From assembly GCA_003221985.1 (NCBI GenBank), contig QHUQ01000029.1:1-7229 (forward strand): a stretch of DNA of 7,229 bases, read 5' to 3'. This document shows, in pieces, positions 1 through 5,807 of the stretch. The notes beneath the pieces were generated by a model. It was not told the origin of the DNA. It worked only from the letters and a program-made list of their open reading frames with translations, and did not search any database. Both the position numbers and the translations under genes were made by a program. Numbering within the stretch: the first letter of the stretch is position 1; the number at the start of each line of letters is the position of its first letter. Source of the DNA: Gemmatimonadota bacterium. GTDB lineage: Bacteria; Gemmatimonadota; Gemmatimonadetes; Gemmatimonadales; GWC2-71-9.

Positions 1-608
1 TGCCGGTGAAAGTCTCCAGCGGCTCGGTCCGAAGCGACCAGGACGCGCGCGTCGTCGTCGATCCGGCGACGGGCTACGCCTACCTGACGTTCGACAACTC
101 GGTCCAGGGCGGCAAAGGGACCGCGATGTTCGTGAGCGTGTCAACCGACCGCGGCGCGACGTGGAGCAAATCCCTCAGATTCGCGACGTTCCAAAATCCC
201 GTCTGCCTGTATCCGCCGTACTGCTTCAACATCTCTGGCTCCCAGTTCCGGGCTCCTGGCTCCTATCCCGTGCCGGCGTTCGACCCGACGACCGGCCGGC
301 TATACGTGGCCTACACGGACATTGTGGACGGGAAGGCGCAAATCCTGCTGACGTACGCCCACGTCAGCGATATCACGCAGTGGTCGACGCCGGTCATTGT
401 CGCGCCCGCCTCCGGCGATCGCATTAACGTCGAGCTGAGCGTGGAGCCCGGCAGCGGCCGTCTCGATTTCATGACCAACGATCGCAGCTACAGCGGCAAC
501 ACGTTGTTCGACGTTTCCTACAGCACGAGCGCGGACGGCGGCAAGACGTGGGCGACGACGCGCGTGACGACGAACCTCGAGGTCTACTTCGGCAGCGTCA
601 CGCCCTAA
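1..608 (+). CDS. Sialidase-like Asp-box (BNR) beta-propeller protein, C-terminal part
   Basis: The reading frame is open at the window edge (first full codon at position 3), so the N-terminus is missing. The GTG at 6 is probably internal. About 202 codons remain and end at TAA. Two Asp-box motifs are visible, STDRGATW near the start and SADGGKTW near the end. These S-x-D-x-G-x-T-W turns mark the blades of sialidase-fold propellers. Between them are strand-like blocks such as GRLYVAYTD and SGRLDFMTND. The family is the exo-alpha-sialidase/BNR superfamily, whose members are usually exported and bind or cleave glycans. No catalytic arginine triad can be assigned in this fragment, so enzyme activity is not shown. 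The end (RVTTNLEVYFGSVTP) looks short for a closing blade. The stop lies three bases before the next start, suggesting one transcript and translational coupling. Family-level confidence is good; function is unknown. Confidence 0.75.
   Translation, partial: PVKVSSGSVRSDQDARVVVDPATGYAYLTFDNSVQGGKGTAMFVSVSTDRGATWSKSLRFATFQNPVCLYPPYCFNISGSQFRAPGSYPVPAFDPTTGRLYVAYTDIVDGKAQILLTYAHVSDITQWSTPVIVAPASGDRINVELSVEPGSGRLDFMTNDRSYSGNTLFDVSYSTSADGGKTWATTRVTTNLEVYFGSVTP
236..270. repeat. Degenerate heptanucleotide repeat array (5 units)
   Basis: Consecutive 7-base units are tggctcc, cagttcc, gggctcc, tggctcc and a weaker tatcccg. Units 1 and 4 are identical. On the minus strand the first four read GGAGCCA, GGAGCCC, GGAACTG and GGAGCCA. 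The array lies inside the sialidase-like gene and encodes most of GSQFRAPGSYPV. Confidence 0.6.
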
Positions 609-611
609 ACC

Positions 612-1880
612 ATGACGTCTCGCCGCGATTTTCTCGCCAACCTCGCCCAAGCGGGCGTCGCCCTGTCTGTGCTCCGGCTCCCGCAGCATCTGCCGGTCCC
701 CCAGACCCCTGGCTCCCGACTCCTCGATTTTCCGGTCGGCCTCGACTGGCGCATACTCGGCCCGTTCCGCGGCGGCCGCTGCGACGCCGTGTCCGGCGTG
801 CCAGGCCGGCCCGACGAGTTCTACTTCGGCCACGTGAACGGCGGCGTCTGGAAAACGATCGACGCCGGCAGAACCTGGTTCCCGATATTCGACGACCAGC
901 CCGTCGCGTCGATCGGCGCCCTCGCGGTAGCACCATCGGCGCCCAACGTGATCTACGTCGGTACGGGCGAGTCGACCCTGCGCGACTCGGTGGGCTTCGG
1001 CAACGGCGTCTACAAGTCCACCGACTCAGGCCACACCTGGACCCACCTCGGCCTGAGCGACACGCAACACATCGGCAAGATCGCCGTGGACCCCAGAAAC
1101 CCCGACGTGGTCTTCGTCGCGGCGATTGGCCACCTCTATGCCGCGAACGCGGACCGCGGGCTGTACCGCTCGCGCGACGGCGGCCGCACCTGGCAGAAAG
1201 TCCTCTACAAAGACGAGAACGTCGGCGCGGTCGAGGTCGTCATCGACCCGACCGATTCGCGCGTGGTCTATGCAGGGTTGTGGAATACGCGGCGGCCGCC
1301 GTGGTTCGTGTACGCGCCCACGAACGGCCCAGGTGGCGGGATCCACAAATCGACCGACGGCGGATCGACCTGGCAGCAGCTGTCGGCCGGCCTGCCCCCA
1401 GCCGGGATCGGACGGACCGGCATCGCGGTCGCGCCGTCGAATCCTCGGCGCGTGTACGCCGTCGTGGACTGCCTCGTGCCCGATCCGAGTGCGCCGCCCC
1501 CGCCGCCCGCGGCGCCGCAGGCGCCGGGCCGCCCTTCGCCGCCTCCTCCCGGACAAGGCGGCGTGTTCCGCTCCGACGACGCCGGGGCGACCTGGCGGCG
1601 CGTCAGTGCCGACCAGGCGCTGTGGGGACGCGGCTGGTATTTCGAGAAGATCGCAGTCGATCCACAAAACGCCGACATCGTCTACGTGCCGAACGTGGCC
1701 GTGAACCGGAGCCGCGACGGCGGCGCCACCTGGGACGTGATCCGCGGCTCACCCGGCGGCGACGATTACCACCAGGTGTGGATCTCACCCGACAACCCCG
1801 ACATCCTGATCGTCGCTAGCGACCAGGGCAGGATCATCACCCGCAACGCGCGCACTGCCGATCCGCACGCCATGACCTAG
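612..1880 (+). CDS. N-terminal fragment of the split propeller, with Tat signal peptide
   Basis: This 422-residue ORF starts at ATG 612 and ends at the premature TAG. Residues 3-8 are SRRDFL, matching the twin-arginine consensus (S/T-R-R-x-F-L), followed by a moderately hydrophobic stretch to about residue 22. This places the product outside the cytoplasm after folding. Asp boxes lie at residues 82-89, 136-143, 187-194, 247-254, 321-328 and 367-374 (for example STDSGHTW, SRDGGRTW, STDGGSTW). A Pro/Ala-rich loop at about 292-314 lies between two of them. The segment WRILGPFRGGR near residue 46 is typical of the opening of this family. The start follows the upstream stop by three bases and has no Shine-Dalgarno sequence at normal distance, so translation probably depends on coupling. 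On its own this would be an incomplete propeller. Confidence 0.6.
   Translation: MTSRRDFLANLAQAGVALSVLRLPQHLPVPQTPGSRLLDFPVGLDWRILGPFRGGRCDAVSGVPGRPDEFYFGHVNGGVWKTIDAGRTWFPIFDDQPVASIGALAVAPSAPNVIYVGTGESTLRDSVGFGNGVYKSTDSGHTWTHLGLSDTQHIGKIAVDPRNPDVVFVAAIGHLYAANADRGLYRSRDGGRTWQKVLYKDENVGAVEVVIDPTDSRVVYAGLWNTRRPPWFVYAPTNGPGGGIHKSTDGGSTWQQLSAGLPPAGIGRTGIAVAPSNPRRVYAVVDCLVPDPSAPPPPPAAPQAPGRPSPPPPGQGGVFRSDDAGATWRRVSADQALWGRGWYFEKIAVDPQNADIVYVPNVAVNRSRDGGATWDVIRGSPGGDDYHQVWISPDNPDILIVASDQGRIITRNARTADPHAMT
696..723. repeat. Degenerate heptanucleotide repeat array (4 units)
   Basis: The units are gtccccc, agacccc, tggctcc and cgactcc. On the minus strand these read GGGGGAC, GGGGTCT, GGAGCCA and GGAGTCG, so each begins with GG. 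TGGCTCC is shared exactly with the array at 236-270. It lies in the linker between the Tat signal and the mature propeller (V-P-Q-T-P-G-S-R-L-L). Confidence 0.5.
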
Positions 1881-1979
1881 AGCTCGTGACTCAATCCGCC
1901 TACGGCGCAGGTTTATCACGCTTCGGTCGACTATCGCTTCCCGTACTGGGTCGTCGGCGCGCAACAGGACTCGGGCGCG

Positions 1980-3452
1980 GTGGCGGTGCGCTCGCGCGGC
2001 AAGTTTGCGCAAATCTCGCAGCGCGACTGGGAGCCGATCGGCGCCGCCGGCGAAAGCGGCTACGCGACCGGCGACCCGCTGCATCCCGGCGTGATCTACG
2101 GCGGCGAAGGCAGCCGCTGGGACCTCGAGACCAACCTGTCGGTCCCGAACACCTCGGCGCCCAAGGGCACCGAGACCGACCGTGGCGACTGGACTCAGCC
2201 GCTCGTACTCTCGGCGGCCGATCCACACGCGTTGTATTACGCCAGCCAGTTCCTGTTCAAGACGACCGACGGCGCGCGCACGTGGACCCAAATCAGCCGC
2301 GACCTGACGCGACCCGATCCCGGCATCCCGTCCAACCTCGACGCCGCCGCCGCGGCGGCCACCGATCGCAACGGCAAGCGCGGCGTCATCTACGCAGTGG
2401 CCCCCTCGCCGCTGCGCGCGCCCCTGATCTGGATCGGCACCGACGACGGGCTCATCCAGGTCACGACCGACGACGGCGCGTCGTGGCACGATGTCACCCC
2501 ATCGGCGCTCACTGCGTGGAGTCGAGTCACCGGCATCGAGGCGTCGCACTTCGACGCCAACACGGCGTACGCGAGCGTCGACCGCCACCAGCTCCAGGAC
2601 TTCGCGCCGTACATCTACCGCACGCGCGATCAGGGCCGGTCATGGCAGCTGATTACCGCGGGCCTGCCCGACGGCGTGTACGTCCACGTCGTCAAGGAAG
2701 ACCTGCTGCGCCGCGGGCTGCTGTTCGCCGGCACCGAGCGCGGCGCGTTCGTGTCGTTCGATGACGGCGACCATTGGCAGCCGCTGCAACGCAACCTGCC
2801 GGTGACGTCGGTGCGCGACTTCGTGGTGTACGGCAACGACCTCATCGTCGCCACGCACGGCCGCGGGTTCTGGGTGATGGACGACATCAGTACGCTGCGG
2901 CAGGTCAGCGACCAGGTGCTCCTGGCCGACGCCTGGCTGTTCCGGCCCGCGGACGCGATCAACGTCATCCCGGGCGACGACAACGGCACACCGTTCCAGC
3001 GCGACGAGCCGCAGGCTCAGAACCCACCCGACGGCGCGTTTATCGACTACTATCTCAAGGCGGCGGCAACGGGAGCGGGAGCAGTCACGTTGGAGATCCT
3101 CGATGGCGCGGGAAAAGTCCTACGGAAGTGGCCCGCCGAACCGGGGACGGGGGTGGCGGGGGCGGGGGCGGGGGCGGGGGCGGGGGCGCGAGGAGGCCTG
3201 CCGCGGGTGTCGCCGCTGTGGCAGCCTGTGCCGGAGGTGTTCTCCACGGCGGCTGGGATGCACCGAGTCGTTTGGCGGCCGGTCGCACCCGCTGAGCCGG
3301 CCGGTCCCGGAGCGGGTGGGGGCGGACCGCGGCGCGGCGGCGGCGCCCGGCTCACCGGTACGTTCACGGCGCGGTTGATCGTGAACGGCCGGGTATTCAC
3401 GCAGACCTTCACCGTGCGTCCAGACCCGCGCGTTGAAGCCCCTACCCGATAG
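1980..3452 (+). CDS. C-terminal fragment of the split propeller (same frame)
   Basis: Homology to the family resumes directly after the TGA, from about 1890 (NPPTAQVYH, then YRFPYWVVGAQQDSG). The first usable start in this frame is GTG 1980, giving 490 residues and cutting into the conserved AQQDSG segment. No ribosome binding site or signal peptide precedes it, so independent production of a working protein is unlikely. Asp boxes are at residues 95-102, 162-169, 215-222 and 259-266. WIGTDDG (151-157) and ATHGRGFWVMDD (291-302) are hallmark motifs shared with the paralogue on the other strand. A Gly-Ala repeat lies at about 393-403 and a Gly/Pro/Arg-rich stretch at about 440-456. A beta-sandwich then ends in TFTVRPDPR. 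Translation stops six residues after that DPR, whereas the paralogue runs on for 161 residues. Confidence 0.6.
   Translation: MAVRSRGKFAQISQRDWEPIGAAGESGYATGDPLHPGVIYGGEGSRWDLETNLSVPNTSAPKGTETDRGDWTQPLVLSAADPHALYYASQFLFKTTDGARTWTQISRDLTRPDPGIPSNLDAAAAAATDRNGKRGVIYAVAPSPLRAPLIWIGTDDGLIQVTTDDGASWHDVTPSALTAWSRVTGIEASHFDANTAYASVDRHQLQDFAPYIYRTRDQGRSWQLITAGLPDGVYVHVVKEDLLRRGLLFAGTERGAFVSFDDGDHWQPLQRNLPVTSVRDFVVYGNDLIVATHGRGFWVMDDISTLRQVSDQVLLADAWLFRPADAINVIPGDDNGTPFQRDEPQAQNPPDGAFIDYYLKAAATGAGAVTLEILDGAGKVLRKWPAEPGTGVAGAGAGAGAGARGGLPRVSPLWQPVPEVFSTAAGMHRVVWRPVAPAEPAGPGAGGGGPRRGGGARLTGTFTARLIVNGRVFTQTFTVRPDPRVEAPTR
3149..3187 (+). repeat. G-run tract with five tandem GGGGGC units
   Basis: Five perfect GGGGGC hexamers occupy 3158-3187, preceded by another five-G run at 3149-3153. 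The tract encodes an alternating Gly-Ala stretch in the linker before the C-terminal beta-sandwich of the broken propeller. Six G-runs with one- to four-base spacers fit the G-quadruplex pattern on the coding strand. Such a tract is expected to be prone to slippage and to read errors. Confidence 0.75.
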
Positions 3453-3461
3453 CCGATAGCC
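3434..3461. repeat. Degenerate heptanucleotide repeat array (4 units) spanning a stop codon
   Basis: The units are tgaagcc, cctaccc, gatagcc and gatagcc; the last two are identical. The minus-strand forms are GGCTTCA, GGGTAGG, GGCTATC and GGCTATC. The TAG stop of the broken propeller gene (3450-3452) lies inside the third unit, so the last residues of that protein are encoded by repeat DNA. Confidence 0.55.
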
Positions 3462-3470
3462 GCGGTGTAC

Positions 3471-3501
3471 TTCGCGAGCGTGACGCCTCGCGCTCGCCGA
3501 A
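3471..3501 (+). terminator. Hairpin after the broken propeller gene, possible terminator
   Basis: Bases 3474-3480 (gcgagcg) pair perfectly with 3491-3497 (cgctcgc). Three further pairs (3471-3473 with 3499-3501) form past a one-base bulge at 3498, leaving a ten-base loop. It starts 19 bases after the stop at 3452. No T-run follows directly (only tcttt at 3512-3516), so this may be a non-canonical terminator or merely a GC-rich inverted repeat. Confidence 0.3.
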
Positions 3502-3509
3502 CCGCGCCG

Positions 3510-3515
3510 TATCTT
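3510..3515 (+). promoter_or_regulatory. Possible -10 element TATCTT for a leaderless kinase transcript
   Basis: TATCTT ends eight bases before ATG 3524, so a transcript starting about seven bases downstream would begin at or next to the start codon. No Shine-Dalgarno sequence precedes that ATG, which fits leaderless translation. I see no convincing -35 hexamer 16-18 bases upstream. This is an inference from spacing only. Confidence 0.25.
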
Positions 3516-3523
3516 TGCGCCAA

Positions 3524-5788
3524 ATGGATAGTCTGCTGGACCGTCTCCAAGTCTCACTGGCCGGGCGCTATGCAATAGAACGGGAGCTCGGCCGCGGGGG
3601 CATGGCGACCGTGTATCTGGCGGAGGACATGAAACACCGCCGACCGGTCGCCGTCAAAGTGCTCAGCCCGGAGCTGGCCGCTGGCCTGGGGACCGACCGC
3701 TTCCTGCGGGAGATCCAGATCGCCGCGCGGCTCACCCACCCGCATATCCTGCCACTGCACGACTCCGGCGAAGCCGATGGACTCCCGTACTACGTGATGC
3801 CGTACGTGGAGGGGGTATCCCTGCGCGGTCGCTTGATCCGTGAGCGGCCACTCCCGATCGAGGACGCGCTGCGCATTACGCGCGAGGTGGCGGATGCCCT
3901 GGACTACGCTCACAAACGGGACGTCGTGCATCGGGACATCAAACCGGAGAACATCCTCTTCCAGACCGGTCATGCGGTGGTGAGCGACTTCGGTATCGCC
4001 CGCGCGATCAACATGGCGGGCAAGGGCAGGATGACGGGGACGGGCATTGCGATCGGCACGCCGGGATACATGAGTCCGGAGCAAGCCCGCGGGGTCGACC
4101 AGCTCGACGGCCGCAGCGATGTCTACAGCCTTGGGTGCGTGCTGTTCGAAATGCTCGCGGGAGATCCGCCCTTCCCGGGGTGGTCGGCGCAGGCTGTTCT
4201 CGCCCGGCAGCTGCTCGAGCCTCTGCCACGCCTCCGCACATTCCGGGACACGGTACCCGAATGGCTCGAGCAGGCGGTGACGCGGGCGCTCGCGAATACG
4301 GCCGTGGATCGGTTTGCGGGGGCCGCGGAGCTCATCACAGCACTGACCAAGCCCAGCTCAGTCACGGTCGCGGAGCCGGCCCCCCCGCGCTACCGGACGA
4401 CGCCGGCCCCCGAGCACTCGATCGCCGTGTTGCCGTTCGTGAATCTCAGCGCCGATCCGGAGAACGGGTACTTCTGCGACGGTATGACGGAAGAGATTCT
4501 AAACGCGTTGAGCGCCCTCCCTTCGCTGCGGGTGGCGTCGCGCACGTCCTCGTTCGTGTTCAAGGGCGCGAACCAGGACATCTGCACCATCGGCGAGCAG
4601 CTGCGAGTGCGTGCGGTGCTGGAGGGCAGCGTGCGTCGGGCGGACACGAAGCTGCGGGTCACGGCTCAGCTCATCAACGTCGCGGACGGTTTTCATCTCT
4701 GGTCCAATACGTACGACCGGGAGATGAAAGATGTGTTCGCGGTCCAGGACGAGATCGCGCGGGCGATCGTGAATGCGTTGCAGGTGAACCTGGGGCCCAA
4801 GCACGACGCGACCCTGGTGGAACCCCATACCGACAACCTCGACGCGTACGCGCTCTACGTGAAGGCACGCTACTTCTGGAGGAGAAAGTCAGCCAGCGCG
4901 TTCAGGAAGTGCATCGAGTACTTCGAGCAAGCCATTGCACTCGACCCCTGCTACTCGCTGGCATATGCCGGGCTGGCCGATTCTTATATCACGCTCGGGT
5001 ACTGGAACTACCTTCCACCGCAGCAGGTGTTTCCGCGGGCGAAAGCGGCTGCCGACGCAGCAGTCGGGATCGACGATAGCCTGGCCGAGGCGCATACCTC
5101 GCGCGCGTGCGTGTGTATGCTCTACGACTGGGATTGGCCGAGCGCGGAGCAGGAATTCCTACGCGCGATCCAGCTCAAGGAGCGCTACGGGACCGCGCAT
5201 TTCTGGTATGCCTGTTATCTGTGGGCGATGGGCCGGACCGCTGAAAGCGTGGACCAGGCGTCGCGCGCCCAAGCCCTAGCCCCCCTGTCGCCCGTCGCCA
5301 ATGCAAATTTGGGTTGGGCGCTCTATTTCGGCCGACGCTACGACGAGGCCATCACGCAATGCAGCAAGGCCCTGGAGCTCGACACGGACTACCTGATGAT
5401 GCACACCGTGCTCGGTCAGGCCTATCTAGCGGCGTCCAGATACGAAGAAGCGATCGGTGCGCTGCAAAGCGCCGTCCGTTTTTCCGGAGGGGCGGCGTTC
5501 ACGACCTCCGCGCTCGGCTACGCCTATGGGAAGGGAGGAAAGCCGCGCGAAGCGAAGAAGATCCTACGGGATCTACAACAGCTGTCGGTCGCCGATTATG
5601 TGTCGCCGTTTTGCGTAGCGCTCGTTCATACCGGGCTCGGCGACGAGGATCAAGCGCTCGCCTGGCTCGAACGGGCCTACGAGGAGCGCTCCCATTGGCT
5701 GGTCTACGCCAAAGTGTGGCCGCTCTTCGATGACTTGCGCTCGAACGCGCGATTCGCCGCGCTGCTCGGCAGGGTGGGCCTCTCGTGA
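3524..5788 (+). CDS. Ser/Thr protein kinase with TolB-like domain and TPR repeats
   Basis: The product is 754 residues from ATG 3524; a TTG at 3515 would add three. The Hanks-type kinase domain spans about 13-275. It has glycine loop GRGGMATV (23-30), ATP-binding Lys45 in VAVK, helix-C Glu63, catalytic HRD at 136-138 followed by IKPEN, DFG at 155-157 and SPE at 184-186. All key residues are present, so it should be an active RD kinase. After a Pro-rich linker (about 278-297) comes a TolB-like amino-terminal domain (SIAVLPFVNLSADPENGYF to about 420), as found in TPR-containing adenylate cyclases and transcription regulators. TPR-like helical pairs follow from about 440 to 735 (e.g. YFEQAIALDP, YDEAITQCSKALELD). 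No transmembrane segment is visible, unlike PknB-type receptor kinases, so it is probably cytoplasmic with the TPRs binding partners. Substrates are unknown. Its only neighbours are propeller genes. Confidence 0.93.
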   Translation: MDSLLDRLQVSLAGRYAIERELGRGGMATVYLAEDMKHRRPVAVKVLSPELAAGLGTDRFLREIQIAARLTHPHILPLHDSGEADGLPYYVMPYVEGVSLRGRLIRERPLPIEDALRITREVADALDYAHKRDVVHRDIKPENILFQTGHAVVSDFGIARAINMAGKGRMTGTGIAIGTPGYMSPEQARGVDQLDGRSDVYSLGCVLFEMLAGDPPFPGWSAQAVLARQLLEPLPRLRTFRDTVPEWLEQAVTRALANTAVDRFAGAAELITALTKPSSVTVAEPAPPRYRTTPAPEHSIAVLPFVNLSADPENGYFCDGMTEEILNALSALPSLRVASRTSSFVFKGANQDICTIGEQLRVRAVLEGSVRRADTKLRVTAQLINVADGFHLWSNTYDREMKDVFAVQDEIARAIVNALQVNLGPKHDATLVEPHTDNLDAYALYVKARYFWRRKSASAFRKCIEYFEQAIALDPCYSLAYAGLADSYITLGYWNYLPPQQVFPRAKAAADAAVGIDDSLAEAHTSRACVCMLYDWDWPSAEQEFLRAIQLKERYGTAHFWYACYLWAMGRTAESVDQASRAQALAPLSPVANANLGWALYFGRRYDEAITQCSKALELDTDYLMMHTVLGQAYLAASRYEEAIGALQSAVRFSGGAAFTTSALGYAYGKGGKPREAKKILRDLQQLSVADYVSPFCVALVHTGLGDEDQALAWLERAYEERSHWLVYAKVWPLFDDLRSNARFAALLGRVGLS

Positions 5789-5807
5789 TCGCGGCGGTCC
5801 TCAGGCG
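5789..5807. other. Convergent 19-base intergenic gap
   Basis: The kinase (TGA ending 5788) and the minus-strand propeller gene (TAG at 5808-5810) meet tail to tail. The only symmetry seen is a short inverted repeat, ctcag at 5800-5804 and ctgag at 5811-5815, whose six-base loop contains the minus-strand stop. It is too short to call a bidirectional terminator with confidence. Confidence 0.3.

Larger units (their letters stand above)
612..3452 (+). pseudogene. Tat-exported VPS10/sortilin-type propeller protein, interrupted by two in-frame stops
   Basis: One continuous reading frame of 947 codons is broken only by TAG at 1878-1880 (codon 423) and TGA at 1887-1889 (codon 426). There is no frameshift. 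Reading both stops as Trp restores T-W-S-S-W-L-N-P-P-T-A-Q-V-Y-H. From memory this matches the conserved WSSWxNxPTxQxYH segment of the VPS10/BNR 'glycosyl hydrolase' family. Each stop is one G-to-A change from TGG. The whole protein would carry a Tat signal, ten Asp boxes in two propeller halves, and a C-terminal beta-sandwich. It lacks the helical tail present in the paralogue at 5808-7229. Because export and propeller closure need both halves, the likeliest readings are a recent pseudogene or sequence/assembly error. Stop readthrough is possible but unsupported. Other Trp codons here are normal TGG, so a changed genetic code does not explain it. Confidence 0.8.

Noticed and set aside
236..270. 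Heptamer arrays as CRISPR repeats or attachment sites
   Set aside because: The units are seven bases, contiguous without spacers, degenerate and inside coding sequence, with no integrase or cas gene nearby.
548..1819. Long plus-strand ORF overlapping the first half of the propeller gene
   Set aside because: It is a shifted-frame shadow of a GC-rich gene: Arg/Pro/Ala-dominated, no family motif, while the frame at 612 has repeated Asp boxes.
1878..1889. Stop codons as evidence of an altered genetic code or of selenocysteine/pyrrolysine
   Set aside because: Both positions match conserved Trp, two different stop codons are involved, TGG is used normally elsewhere, and the other genes end at TAA, TAG and TGA. 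No recoding element was identified.
1785..2588. Minus-strand ORF of 267 codons opposite the propeller gene
   Set aside because: Antisense shadow with Arg/Val/Ala-rich composition and no recognisable domain.
1886..2764. Plus-strand ORF starting just after the premature TAG, which might suggest a frameshifted continuation
   Set aside because: The homologous protein continues in the original frame (codons at multiples of 3) on both sides of the stops. This ORF is Arg-rich and motif-free, so there is no frameshift.
3515..3517. TTG as the kinase start
   Set aside because: It adds only MRQ before an ATG and would overlap the proposed -10 element. The ATG at 3524 gives the usual short lead-in (MDSLLDRLQ) before the kinase domain.
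3524..5788. Kinase plus exported propellers as a defence or secretion system
   Set aside because: No nuclease, ATPase, phage-related or secretion component is present. Adjacency alone does not support such a system.
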